The position numbers and the translations under genes are program-made. Positions 1 through 7,196 of a DNA stretch of 13,438 bases are shown here, piece after piece. Below the pieces are notes generated by a model that had not been told where the DNA came from, searched no databases, and saw only the letters and a program-made list of their open reading frames with translations. Numbering within the stretch: position 1 is the stretch's first letter; the number at the start of each line of letters is the position of its first letter. Source of the stretch: Bacilli bacterium. Its GTDB lineage: Bacteria > Bacillota_I > Bacilli_A > RF39 > UBA660. The stretch spans positions 1-13,438 of the forward strand of contig JAEDMO010000023.1 of NCBI GenBank assembly GCA_016302935.1, given 5' to 3'.

Positions 1-252
1 ATAGTTCCCCTACCATAATTTGGGTTTCTCGCTTGTGGGGTTTACCGCGTTTCATTTTATTTATTTCTAAATAAACTCGTTTCTGTGGCACTTTATTAAA
101 ATATCATCATAGTATCCCTTAGAATCAATTTTAGCCGTAAGTAAAACTCCCTTAGGTTATTTTTTCCCTAAGCACAAACACTACTACCATCTCAGGATAG
201 TGCGAGTGTGGACTTTCCTCTATATAAACAAGTTATACAGCGTTTGTCCAGA
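1..252 (-). ncRNA. rnpB: RNase P RNA, 5' part (cut by window edge)
   Basis: Catalytic RNA of RNase P, which trims the 5' leader of tRNA precursors. Read on the minus strand it shows the conserved blocks in order: GAGGAAAGTCC at 220-210, a CTGAGATGG-like segment near 197-189, GTGCCACAGAAACG at 92-79, and the stretch with AACGCGGTAAACCCC and GCGAGAAACCC between about 52 and 20. These match the B. subtilis RNase P RNA block by block, including a segment before GTGCCACAG that resembles the class B layout. The 3' part lies beyond position 1. The 5' end is an estimate: aligned to B. subtilis it falls about 10-20 bases before GCTG at 241-238, so essentially at the gpsB stop codon. No strong separate promoter was seen; co-transcription with gpsB followed by processing is likely. 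Confidence 0.96.
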
Positions 253-256
253 TATA

Positions 257-580
257 TTATTCATATTTTCCAAGAACAATTTTTTCTAGTTGGGAAATTC
301 TTCTAAGCAAATCAACGTTAGTAATTTCTTTTTCACTACCTTTAGCAGCTTCAATACTACCTCTTAAATCCCTAACTTCTCGCTTTAATTCCCTATTTTC
401 TTCAAGTAAAGCTCTTCTATTTCGTTCTAGCGCATTGATAATATTATTATATTCTTGATAATCTTTAATGATAATATCCAAAAACTTATCAACTTCTTGT
501 AATCTATAGCCCCTAGCATCAATCTTAAATTCTTTTTCCAATATTTCATTAGCGGTTAGAGTAATTCTATCTTGATACAT
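257..580 (-). CDS. gpsB: GpsB, DivIVA-family cell division/elongation adaptor
   Basis: Small cytoplasmic coiled-coil protein that, in Bacillota, shuttles with penicillin-binding proteins between septum and side wall. It is also linked to the PASTA kinase, whose gene (prkC) lies in this window. The 107 residues match GpsB length. The N-terminal DivIVA lipid/PBP-binding module is clear (ANEILEKEFK about 10-19, then RGYRLQEVDKFLDIIIKDY about 23-41). It is followed by a charged coiled coil (about 43-75), a linker, and the C-terminal helix with NVDLLRRISQLEK (about 88-100) that forms the GpsB trimer. DivIVA proper is longer. The ATG at 580 has a strong site, GAGGTGATG, a few bases upstream. Two promoters precede it and rnpB follows at once, the same order as in B. 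subtilis. Confidence 0.95.
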   Translation of the reverse strand: MYQDRITLTANEILEKEFKIDARGYRLQEVDKFLDIIIKDYQEYNNIINALERNRRALLEENRELKREVRDLRGSIEAAKGSEKEITNVDLLRRISQLEKIVLGKYE

Positions 581-602
581 CTTACATCACCTCTATAATA
601 AC

Positions 603-631
603 ATTGTAAAATATTTAATCCTTTTTGTCAA
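603..631 (-). promoter_or_regulatory. gpsB proximal promoter P2
   Basis: TTGACA at 631-626, a 17-base spacer, and TACAAT at 608-603 give an almost perfect vegetative (SigA-type) promoter. The predicted start is near 596, leaving a leader of about 15 bases that holds the GAGGTGATG ribosome binding site of gpsB. It probably also feeds rnpB. Confidence 0.85.
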
Positions 632-647
632 TTTATTTCATATAAAA

Positions 648-671
648 ATATTATCCCGTGCGAGATAATAT
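648..671. promoter_or_regulatory. Perfect inverted repeat between the gpsB promoters (operator or terminator)
   Basis: On the minus strand the arms are ATATTATC (671-664) and GATAATAT (655-648). Inner T-G and C-G pairs extend the stem to 10 bp around a GCAC loop, and TTTTTATA follows. As RNA read through from uvrA it would make a good intrinsic terminator. However, the left arm overlaps the -10 box of the upstream promoter P1 (675-670), so RNA started at P1 would lack that arm; there the dyad fits an operator better. The sequence alone does not decide between the two. Confidence 0.6.
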
Positions 672-698
672 TTTACTACTTTTTATCATATTTGTCAA
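670..698 (-). promoter_or_regulatory. Distal promoter P1 upstream of gpsB
   Basis: TTGACA at 698-693, a 17-base spacer and TAAAAT at 675-670 form a strong SigA-type promoter. The predicted start is near 663, inside the inverted repeat at 648-671. It would add a leader of about 80 bases to gpsB and run through the second promoter. Confidence 0.75.
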
Positions 699-775
699 AT
701 AAACAAAACCCCAAGAAAAAATTATAAGACTACTATACAAATAAAATTACTATTACAAAACTTGAAATAATAAAT

Positions 776-810
776 AAAAAAGCATCAAACAATATATAAT
801 CATTTGATAC
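776..810 (-). terminator. Intrinsic terminator of uvrA
   Basis: On the minus strand the arms GTATCAAA (810-803) and TTTGATGC (789-782) form an 8-bp stem with one T-G pair. A run of six T (781-776) follows. It lies about 12 bases beyond the uvrA stop codon. Confidence 0.85.
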
Positions 811-822
811 CTTTAATAACTT

Positions 823-3642
823 TTACTTATTCAAATATTTCTTCAAATATTCTCCAGTAAGTGATTTTTCGCATTTTGCAATTACTTCAGGTGTTCCTGT
901 ACAGACAATTTTTCCTCCGTTATTGCCTCCCTCAGGACCAAGATCAATAATATAATCACACACCTTAATAACATCCATATTATGTTCAATAATAATAACA
1001 GTATCACCGTTATTTACTATTCTCTCTAAAATACTAAGTAATTTTTTAATATCATCGATATGCAATCCTGTTGTTGGTTCATCTAAAATAAATACACTTC
1101 TTCCAGTAGGTTTCTTTTGTAATTCCTTAGCTAATTTTACCCTAGCGGCTTCTCCTCCACTCAAACTAGGAGCAGGTTGACCAAGCTTAATATAAGATAA
1201 ACCTACATCCATTAAAACCTGTAACTTATTTTTAACCTTAGGATGATTTTCAAAAAATTCTATTGCCTCTTCAACACGCATATTTAAAATATCATTTATA
1301 TTCTTACCCTTATATTTTATTTGCAATGTTTCCCTATTATATCTAGTACCGTGGCAAACTTCACAAGGTACATATACATCCGCTAAAAAGTGCATCTCAA
1401 TCTTTTTAACCCCATCACCAAAACAAGCTTCGCACCTTCCACCTTTAACATTAAAACTAAATCTACCTTTACTATATCCTCTCATTTTAGCTTCTTTAGT
1501 CTCGGTAAAAATATCTCTAATATCATCAAACACACCTACATAAGTAGCAGGATTACTTCTTGGAGTTCTACCGATTGGTGACTGACTAATATGAACAACC
1601 TTATCAACTTCATCAAGTCCTAAAACACTTTGACACTTACCAGGTTTTTCTTTATAATTTTGATAAATATTTTGAACTAAAGATTTATATAATATCTCAT
1701 TGACTAACGTTGATTTACCGCTTCCAGATACACCAGTTACACATATCATCGTTCCAAGTGGAAACTTAACATTAATATTTTTTAAATTATTCTCCTTAGC
1801 TCCTCTTATTTCTAAATATTTACCATTACCTTTTCTTCTTTTTTTAGGTACGTCGATCTTTAAAACACCAGATAAATATTTACCAGTCAAGCTTTCCTTA
1901 TTATTCATAACCTCATCTGGTGTTCCCTTAGCCACCACATAGCCACCGTGTTCACCAGCATAAGGACCTATATCAATTAAATAATCTGCTTGTAACATTG
2001 TATCTTCATCGTGTTCTACCACAATTAAAGAATTACCTAAATCACGCATTTCCTTCAAAGAATTAATTAGCTTCTGATTATCGCTTTGATGAAGTCCGAT
2101 AGAAGGTTCATCCAAAACATATAAAACCCCTGTCAACCTAGAACCAATTTGGGTAGCCAATCTAATTCTTTGTGCTTCACCACCACTTAACGTTCCAGCT
2201 TCTCTAGCTAAAGTTAAATAAGAAAGACCTACATTGATTAAAAAGTTCAATCTAGAATCTATCTCCTTCAAAATAACTGAAGATATCTCCTTTTGCTCTT
2301 CTGATAATTTTAAATCTTTTAAAAATTCTCTTAATTCTAAAATAGATAAACAAGTAACTTCATATATATTTTTATTATTAATTAGCACTGACAAAACACT
2401 AGGTTTTAACCTTGCCCCATGACAAGTAGGACATTCCATTTCCACCATAAATTGTTCTATCCATTCTCTTATCCAACTACTCTTAGTTTCAACATATCGT
2501 CTTTCTAAATTAGTAATAATTCCCTCGTAAGTATCTTTTGTCTTTCTAGTAGAACCATTTTTAGAAACATAATTATATTCAAGTACTTCATCCGTTCCAT
2601 ACAAAACAATATCCAACTTTTCTCTAGGTATATCCTTAACAGGCATATTCATATCAATACCATAATACTTGCAAACAGTTTCAATTTGAGTATAAATAAT
2701 ATTATTAGCATCCTCAACATTAACCGCTACTATTGCCCCATCATTTAAAGATATATCCCTATTTGGAATAATTAAATCCTCATCCAACTTATATTTAACT
2801 CCTAATCCTTTACAATCAGGACAAGCTCCATAAGGAGCATTAAAAGAAAATATTCTAGGTTCTAATTCATCCAAAGAATAATCACAATAAGGACAAGCAT
2901 AGTTTTCACTAAGTAATATTTCCTTATCATTAACAACATCAATAATAACCTTACCCTTAGAAAGCTTAGTAGCCATTTCAATAGATTCATATAATCTACT
3001 TCTAGCATCATCATTAACCACTATTCTATCAATAATAACACTAATATTATGCTTCTTATTTTTCTCTAAATCTATCTCATCATTTAAATCATAAACAACC
3101 CCATCGATCTTAGCTCTAACATATCCTTCTTTTATTAATCTCTCTAAATCTTCTTTATGCGTTCCTTTCTCACCTTTAATAACTGGACTAAGAATCATAA
3201 TCTTAGTTCCCTTTTCTAATTCCAATACCTTATTAACCATCTCTTCAATACTTTGTGATTTAATTGGAATCTTATGAGTAGGACAATAAGCAACCCCAAT
3301 TCTAGCAAACAAAAGCCTTAGATAATCATAAATTTCCGTAACTGTTCCTACTGTACTTCTAGGATTTTTATTTGTTGTTTTCTGATCAATACTGATACTA
3401 GGACTAAGCCCTTCAATTAAATCAACATCAGGCTTATCCATATTACCTAAAAATTGTCTAGCATAAGAACTTAAACTCTCAACATATCTTCTTTGACCCT
3501 CTGCATAAATAGTATCAAAAGCCAAACTAGATTTTCCACTCCCAGATACACCAGTCATTACTACTAATTTATTTTTAGGTATCTCTATATCTATATTTTT
3601 TAAATTATTTTCTCTAGCACCTTTAATAACAATTTTATCCAT
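823..3642 (-). CDS. uvrA: UvrA, excinuclease ABC subunit A
   Basis: ATP-dependent damage sensor of nucleotide excision repair; it dimerises, loads UvrB on distorted DNA and leaves. From the ATG at 3642 the protein has 939 residues, the normal size. It shows two ABC modules: Walker A GVSGSGKS at 31-38 and again near 637-644, LSGGE signatures at 485-489 and 827-831, and Walker B LDEP around 510-513 and 853-856. Zinc modules are C250/C253/C274/C277 and C737/C740/C760/C763, plus a CPTC at 404-407. A reading frame extends upstream to a TTG at 3657, but GGAAGTGA sits just before the ATG at 3642 and the family begins at the DKIVIKGARENNLKNI motif, so ATG 3642 is chosen. It stands alone here, without uvrB beside it. 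Two promoters, one with a LexA box, precede it. Confidence 0.97.
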   Translation of the reverse strand: MDKIVIKGARENNLKNIDIEIPKNKLVVMTGVSGSGKSSLAFDTIYAEGQRRYVESLSSYARQFLGNMDKPDVDLIEGLSPSISIDQKTTNKNPRSTVGTVTEIYDYLRLLFARIGVAYCPTHKIPIKSQSIEEMVNKVLELEKGTKIMILSPVIKGEKGTHKEDLERLIKEGYVRAKIDGVVYDLNDEIDLEKNKKHNISVIIDRIVVNDDARSRLYESIEMATKLSKGKVIIDVVNDKEILLSENYACPYCDYSLDELEPRIFSFNAPYGACPDCKGLGVKYKLDEDLIIPNRDISLNDGAIVAVNVEDANNIIYTQIETVCKYYGIDMNMPVKDIPREKLDIVLYGTDEVLEYNYVSKNGSTRKTKDTYEGIITNLERRYVETKSSWIREWIEQFMVEMECPTCHGARLKPSVLSVLINNKNIYEVTCLSILELREFLKDLKLSEEQKEISSVILKEIDSRLNFLINVGLSYLTLAREAGTLSGGEAQRIRLATQIGSRLTGVLYVLDEPSIGLHQSDNQKLINSLKEMRDLGNSLIVVEHDEDTMLQADYLIDIGPYAGEHGGYVVAKGTPDEVMNNKESLTGKYLSGVLKIDVPKKRRKGNGKYLEIRGAKENNLKNINVKFPLGTMICVTGVSGSGKSTLVNEILYKSLVQNIYQNYKEKPGKCQSVLGLDEVDKVVHISQSPIGRTPRSNPATYVGVFDDIRDIFTETKEAKMRGYSKGRFSFNVKGGRCEACFGDGVKKIEMHFLADVYVPCEVCHGTRYNRETLQIKYKGKNINDILNMRVEEAIEFFENHPKVKNKLQVLMDVGLSYIKLGQPAPSLSGGEAARVKLAKELQKKPTGRSVFILDEPTTGLHIDDIKKLLSILERIVNNGDTVIIIEHNMDVIKVCDYIIDLGPEGGNNGGKIVCTGTPEVIAKCEKSLTGEYLKKYLNK

Positions 3643-3668
3643 TTTTATCACTTCCAAACCAGATTAGT

Positions 3669-3698
3669 ATTATAACACAATATTTAAAAAACTACCAA
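3669..3698 (-). promoter_or_regulatory. uvrA proximal promoter
   Basis: TATAAT at 3674-3669 preceded by TGT (extended -10), with TTGGTA at 3698-3693 and an 18-base spacer. The predicted start is near 3662, about 20 bases before the uvrA ATG. It lies about 45 bases downstream of the LexA box and may give basal expression. Confidence 0.7.
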
Positions 3699-3732
3699 CC
3701 CATAACCCTTAGTAATTTTTACCACCATAAAT

Positions 3733-3761
3733 ATATTACATCAAATATTTGTTCGTGTCAA
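3733..3761 (-). promoter_or_regulatory. uvrA distal promoter, LexA-overlapped
   Basis: TTGACA at 3761-3756, exactly 17 bases, then TAATAT at 3738-3733. The spacer contains the LexA box at 3742-3755. Transcripts would start near 3726 and carry a leader of about 85 bases into uvrA. Confidence 0.8.
3742..3755 (-). promoter_or_regulatory. LexA (DinR) SOS box at uvrA
   Basis: The minus strand reads CGAACAAATATTTG. Against the Bacillus-type LexA consensus CGAACRNRYGTTYG it matches every specified position but one (A for the G opening the right arm). It starts next to the -35 box and fills most of the promoter spacer, where bound LexA would block RNA polymerase. uvrA is a classical SOS gene, so position and target agree. 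lexA is not in the window; that this genome has a LexA of this specificity is inferred. Confidence 0.8.
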
Positions 3762-3770
3762 CATATAAAT

Positions 3771-3793
3771 AAAAAAAGCAAGTTACTACTCAC
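3771..3793 (-). terminator. Terminator of the yqeG...sigH operon
   Basis: On the minus strand GTGAGT (3793-3788) pairs with ACTTGC (3783-3778) around an AGTA loop, with two wobble pairs, and a run of seven T follows (3777-3771). The stem overlaps the stop codon of the sigma factor gene. The stem is weak, so some read-through into uvrA is possible. Confidence 0.6.
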
Positions 3794-4379
3794 CCTTTTC
3801 CATAAAACTTTTAGCTTTTTGTTTAATCCTATGCATTGCATTATAAATAGCTTTAGAATCAATTCCTAAAGATTCCATTATCTCTATATTAGATAACCCT
3901 TCTATCTTCATATTCAAAATTTTCATTTCTTTATCTGTAAGCACACTCTTAAGCTCATTATAAAACTCTAAAACTGCCTCTTCATTCATCGTCTTATTCA
4001 AAGGATTACTATCATAAGATATCGTTTCATTTAAAATAGTATCTTCTAACTCATCATATGATAAAGCTTCATTATAAAGTCTATCCTTAACAGTATTATT
4101 TTTCTTTAAAAAACTAACTATCTTATTATCGATAACCGTAAGTGCAAAAGTATAAAATAAAGCATTATTATCTTGATTATAACTATTAATCGCCTCATTA
4201 AAACCAATCAAAGCTTCTTGATATAAATCATTAAAATCAAAACCCTTTTTATCACTTTTCTGATAATAATAATTACACCTACTATTAATTAATGGACTAT
4301 ATTTATTATTTAATATTTCTATTGCCTCTTCATTCTTATCTTGGGCTAAATATAAAAGTTCATAATCATTATATTCCAT
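3786..4379 (-). CDS. sigH: SigH-like sigma-70 family factor
   Basis: A 197-residue alternative sigma factor. Region 2 is seen around 47-90, including the core-binding FNDLYQEALIGFNEAINSY segment (about 49-67). Region 4 lies at about 147-192, with a helix-turn-helix (LSNIEIMESLGIDSKAIYNAMHRIKQKAK) closely recalling the SigH ending with its KSIDNALQRVKRK pattern. Context supports it: in B. subtilis sigH follows mrnC, rlmB and yacP; here it follows mrnC and rlmB directly. In Bacilli SigH drives early sporulation or competence genes. Region 2 is rather diverged and the protein is about 20 residues shorter than B. subtilis SigH, so its target promoters should not be assumed. The ATG at 4379 lies 2 bases after the rlmB stop, with AGGAAGTT upstream, indicating coupled translation. 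Confidence 0.75.
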   Translation of the reverse strand: MEYNDYELLYLAQDKNEEAIEILNNKYSPLINSRCNYYYQKSDKKGFDFNDLYQEALIGFNEAINSYNQDNNALFYTFALTVIDNKIVSFLKKNNTVKDRLYNEALSYDELEDTILNETISYDSNPLNKTMNEEAVLEFYNELKSVLTDKEMKILNMKIEGLSNIEIMESLGIDSKAIYNAMHRIKQKAKSFMEKGE

Positions 4380-4381
4380 TT

Positions 4382-5086
4382 TTATAACTTCCTACTATTT
4401 TGTATTTTTGCTATCATTATCCCCGTAGCCACAGAAGCATTTAAACTATTAGTTTTTCCAACCATATCAATAGAAACAACATAATCACAAGATTCCTTAA
4501 CCAATCTGCTCATTCCCTTACCTTCATTACCAATAACTAAACAAATAGGCATATCATATTTCATATCATTATAAGAAGTTCCATTCATATCCGTTCCTAT
4601 AATCCAATAACCCTTATCTTTTAATACTTTTATTGTATTTACCAAATTACTAACCTTAGCTATCTTCATATATTGAATTGCCCCAGCACTAGTTTTAATT
4701 ACCGTTCCATTAATATCTACCGCTCTATCATTTGGAATAATAATACCATCTACCCCTAAAGCTTCACAACTTCTAATAATCGCACCAAAATTATGTGGAT
4801 CCTCCAAGTGATCAAGCATCACAATCAAAGGATATCTACTATCATTATTTAAAATATTATCTAAAGAAACAGTATCAAAATCTTTAACATTAAGTATTAT
4901 TCCTTGATGTAATCCATTTACCATTTTATCTAATTGATACTTATCTACCCATTTAATATCAATTTTTTTCATCTTCAAAAGATCAATTATCTCTTGATCA
5001 CTAAACTTCTTAAAAACAAATGCTTCCTTAATCAAATCATCACTTTTAAGTTTTTCATATACAACATTTTTTCCATAAATATACAC
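4382..5086 (-). CDS. rlmB: SPOUT-family 23S rRNA 2'-O-methyltransferase (RlmB/TrmH type)
   Basis: SAM-dependent 2'-O-ribose methyltransferase; RlmB orthologues methylate G2251 of 23S rRNA. The 234 residues have the N-terminal substrate-binding domain (starting YIYGKNVVYEKL) and then the SPOUT knot. Motif 1 is at about 92-111 (DPHNFGAIIRSCEALGV; N99, R105), motif 2 is GNEGKGMS at 186-193 (E188), and motif 3 is NSLNASVATGI at 213-223. The start is GTG at 5086: GGAGGTGATT stands just upstream within the end of mrnC, with one base between the two genes. Placement between mrnC and a SigH-like gene matches B. subtilis yacO (rlmB). The exact nucleotide modified is inferred from the family. Confidence 0.92.
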   Translation of the reverse strand: MYIYGKNVVYEKLKSDDLIKEAFVFKKFSDQEIIDLLKMKKIDIKWVDKYQLDKMVNGLHQGIILNVKDFDTVSLDNILNNDSRYPLIVMLDHLEDPHNFGAIIRSCEALGVDGIIIPNDRAVDINGTVIKTSAGAIQYMKIAKVSNLVNTIKVLKDKGYWIIGTDMNGTSYNDMKYDMPICLVIGNEGKGMSRLVKESCDYVVSIDMVGKTNSLNASVATGIMIAKIQNSRKL

Positions 5087-5087
5087 T

Positions 5088-5447
5088 TTAAATCACCTCC
5101 ACATACCCCAAAATCTCATTCAACCTATCTTTATCATTCAAATATAAATATCCAATCAAAGCTTCAAATCCTGTTGCTTTTTTATAAGTTAAAATATCTG
5201 TATTCTTAGGATGAAAACTTCTACTATTATTTCTTCCTCTTTTTACAATATCCAATTCTAATTCCGTTAAAATATTATGATTAATTAAATATTCTAAAAA
5301 AACTACTTGTCCAACCGCCGATACATATTTAATCGCTTCTTTTTGCAACAAATTTATCTTCACAATACCCCTTTTTATCAACATTTCTCTAACATATAAC
5401 TCAAACACACTATCCCCTATATATGCAAACGTTAAAATATTATTCAT
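5088..5447 (-). CDS. mrnC: Mini-III ribonuclease
   Basis: Small RNase III-like enzyme without the double-stranded RNA binding domain; in B. subtilis it matures both ends of 23S rRNA. The 119 residues are a lone RNase III fold. The first catalytic motif is AYIGDSVFE (8-16, acidic D12 and E16), followed by the conserved VKRGRNN (about 68-74) and the second catalytic motif ATGFEALIGYLYL (91-103, E95). The ATG at 5447 has GGTGATG upstream. It is the first gene after an internal promoter and is coupled to rlmB, another 23S rRNA enzyme. cysS, the usual upstream neighbour, is not here; yqeH takes its place. Confidence 0.95.
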   Translation of the reverse strand: MNNILTFAYIGDSVFELYVREMLIKRGIVKINLLQKEAIKYVSAVGQVVFLEYLINHNILTELELDIVKRGRNNSRSFHPKNTDILTYKKATGFEALIGYLYLNDKDRLNEILGYVEVI

Positions 5448-5469
5448 AAATTAGCATCACCACAGATAG

Positions 5470-5498
5470 ATAATATCATTAATAATACTTACTGTCAA
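5470..5498 (-). promoter_or_regulatory. Internal promoter for mrnC-rlmB-sigH
   Basis: TTGACA at 5498-5493, a 17-base spacer and TATTAT at 5475-5470 in the 68-base gap between yqeH and mrnC. The predicted start near 5463 gives a short leader of about 16 bases. It lets the mrnC-rlmB-sigH part be expressed independently of yqeG-yqeH. Confidence 0.8.
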
Positions 5499-5515
5499 TC
5501 AAACAAAAATATTAC

Positions 5516-6514
5516 CTATATCAACCTATCCCTCTCATAAACATCTACTTCATAATTTACATATACTAATAAATCACATTTCTCTGGTGCACAAACAAAG
5601 AAAAAATCATCTATTACAATATCCTTATTAGCAATCATCTTAAAAGAATACATCTTTTTATCCTTTAATTTTGGATTATTTACCCCACATCTAACTATTT
5701 TAGCTTCATTACTCAAATAAAATATCAAACTACTCCTAGTATTTGATAAATAATCCACCCTTACCATATCATTAATAATAAAACTCTCTGGTCTACTAAG
5801 TTGATATATCCTTGGCTTTATCCTATTTTTTAAACTTACCCTCTTTAATTCTTCTACATTCAAATAATTGACAATACTCTTTTCATTAAAAAGTCCAGGT
5901 GTATCTACCAATGTTAACTCATCATTCAATTTTATATAAATATTATCTAAAGTAGTATTAGGATACATACTACAAGTAACCTCTTCACAAATCAAACTAT
6001 ATCTAGCAATAAGCTTATTAATTAAAGTTGACTTTCCAGAATTAGTAATACCCACTATATAAACCTTATCACTATTTTTATAATTCATAATCGCCGAATA
6101 AACTTTATCGATATTATAATCCTTAACACTACTAATTACGATTACATCTAATAAATCAAGATTAAGATTTTTAACATAACTTATTAACTTACTATCTTTA
6201 ATTGACTTAGGAAATATATCTTTCTTAGAAAGCAAAAGTAAAACATTTTTTCTTTTAATAAGACCTCTTAATTTTAATAAATCTCCCATACCAAACAAAC
6301 TGACAACAAGAACCACTAAATCATTACTGCCATTAATACCATTGATTATTTTCAAATAATCACTATTATTAAAACTAACTCTTTTATATTCATTATAATG
6401 CTTTATCTTAAAACATCTAGTACACAAATCCTTATCCATAGAAGAAACATATCCACAAGAAGTATCGTCCTTATCTTGCAACTTAACTCCACAACCCAAA
6501 CATTTCTTAATCAT
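5516..6514 (-). CDS. yqeH: YqeH, circularly permuted GTPase in 30S ribosome assembly
   Basis: GTPase needed for small-subunit biogenesis in B. subtilis. The 332 residues begin with a zinc finger (C5, C8, C31, C34). The G motifs are permuted: G4-like SKKD at 96-99 comes before the P-loop GITNSGKS at 155-162, with DTPG at 204-207 after it. The C-terminal treble-clef region ends in the YqeH-like ERDRLI. Family members are usually about 365 residues, so this one is somewhat short. G4 has Ser where NKxD has Asn, and the conserved Asp of the preceding strand (normally D-F-N-G-S) is replaced in VVSLFGMGD, so nucleotide binding may be atypical. The ATG at 6514 overlaps the end of yqeG by 8 bases with AAGGGAAGTT upstream: coupled translation. 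Confidence 0.93.
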   Translation of the reverse strand: MIKKCLGCGVKLQDKDDTSCGYVSSMDKDLCTRCFKIKHYNEYKRVSFNNSDYLKIINGINGSNDLVVLVVSLFGMGDLLKLRGLIKRKNVLLLLSKKDIFPKSIKDSKLISYVKNLNLDLLDVIVISSVKDYNIDKVYSAIMNYKNSDKVYIVGITNSGKSTLINKLIARYSLICEEVTCSMYPNTTLDNIYIKLNDELTLVDTPGLFNEKSIVNYLNVEELKRVSLKNRIKPRIYQLSRPESFIINDMVRVDYLSNTRSSLIFYLSNEAKIVRCGVNNPKLKDKKMYSFKMIANKDIVIDDFFFVCAPEKCDLLVYVNYEVDVYERDRLI

Positions 6515-7031
6515 AATAACTTCCCTTTATCAAATATCCATATTTTGCCATTTTCTTATACTTAATTTTTTCAAAAATTCTAGCAATCTTAGTGAAAAAA
6601 TATTCAGAATGACTCATAGGATTAACTAATATTGTCATAATACCAACTCTATTGCCACCATAAATATCCGTAAATAATTGATCCCCAATAATTGCTACTT
6701 CCGACAAATCATAATTAAACATATTTATTACCTTTAAAAAACTTTGCTTTCTAGGTTTCCTACTATTTGCCATACAATCTACTAACAATTTTTTCTTAAA
6801 AGGAAGTAGTCTTTTTTTAGTAGCATTAGAAAGAATAATAATTTTAAAATTCATATCTTTTAATTCTTCAAACAACTCAATCAACTTTTTAGTTGGTTCT
6901 TTTTCTTTAAAGGGAACAGACGTATTATCTAAATCAAATAAAAGACACTTAATCCCATTATCTTTTAACTTATTATAATTAATTGTATAAATACTCTTTT
7001 GATAAGCATCCGGAATATATCTTTCTAACAT
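6507..7031 (-). CDS. yqeG: YqeG, HAD-superfamily (IIIA) phosphatase
   Basis: HAD-type phosphatase of unknown physiological substrate, nearly always next to yqeH. The 174 residues are typical. Motif I is FDLDNT (32-37; nucleophile D33, acid D35), motif II is LSNA (67-70), the motif III lysine lies within RKPRK (91-95), and motif IV is IIGDQLFTD (114-122; D117, D122). No cap domain is present, as usual for this subfamily. The ATG at 7031 has GAGGAGG upstream. It is the first gene of the operon and is divergent from sigK across 165 bases. The pairing with YqeH suggests a role in ribosome assembly or nucleotide metabolism, which is inference from context only. Confidence 0.93.
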   Translation of the reverse strand: MLERYIPDAYQKSIYTINYNKLKDNGIKCLLFDLDNTSVPFKEKEPTKKLIELFEELKDMNFKIIILSNATKKRLLPFKKKLLVDCMANSRKPRKQSFLKVINMFNYDLSEVAIIGDQLFTDIYGGNRVGIMTILVNPMSHSEYFFTKIARIFEKIKYKKMAKYGYLIKGSYYD

Positions 7032-7118
7032 TACTATTCCTCCTCACTATTAACATTATACTATTAAATTACCAATTAGAAAAGTACTCTTAACCATATT
7101 TTAAAAAATAATTTAATA

Positions 7119-7147
7119 ATAATATTTTATTTTACTATTACTATCAA
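7119..7147 (-). promoter_or_regulatory. Promoter of the yqeG operon
   Basis: TTGATA at 7147-7142, a 17-base spacer, TATTAT at 7124-7119; the predicted start near 7112 gives a leader of about 80 bases. A second, closer TATAAT at 7060-7055 has no good -35 box (best TTTTCT or TTTCTA at 16-17 bases) and may be an additional weak start about 17 bases before the gene. Confidence 0.6.
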
Positions 7148-7196
7148 GTTCTAAATTAGATTCTAAAACATTAAACTTAATTAGGAGTGATTAGAA

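Noticed and set aside
1390..2422. Plus-strand open frames opposite uvrA (1390-1581, 1700-1942, 2234-2422)
   Set aside because: They lie wholly inside the well-conserved uvrA gene on the other strand, have no ribosome binding sites or promoters, and resemble no family; they are antisense shadows.
3643..3657. Upstream TTG start for uvrA
   Set aside because: It would add five residues not found in the family, and GGAAGTGA is correctly spaced for the ATG at 3642 instead.
4934..5209. Plus-strand frame of 91 codons across the rlmB/mrnC boundary
   Set aside because: Antisense to two clearly assigned genes; a low-complexity Ile/Leu/Lys/His product without an initiation site.
7094..7124. SigE-type promoter for sigK (CATATT followed 14 bases later by an AATAATAA-like -10)
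   Set aside because: The -10 matches only about half of the CATACAAT consensus, and in this AT-rich gap such matches are expected by chance.
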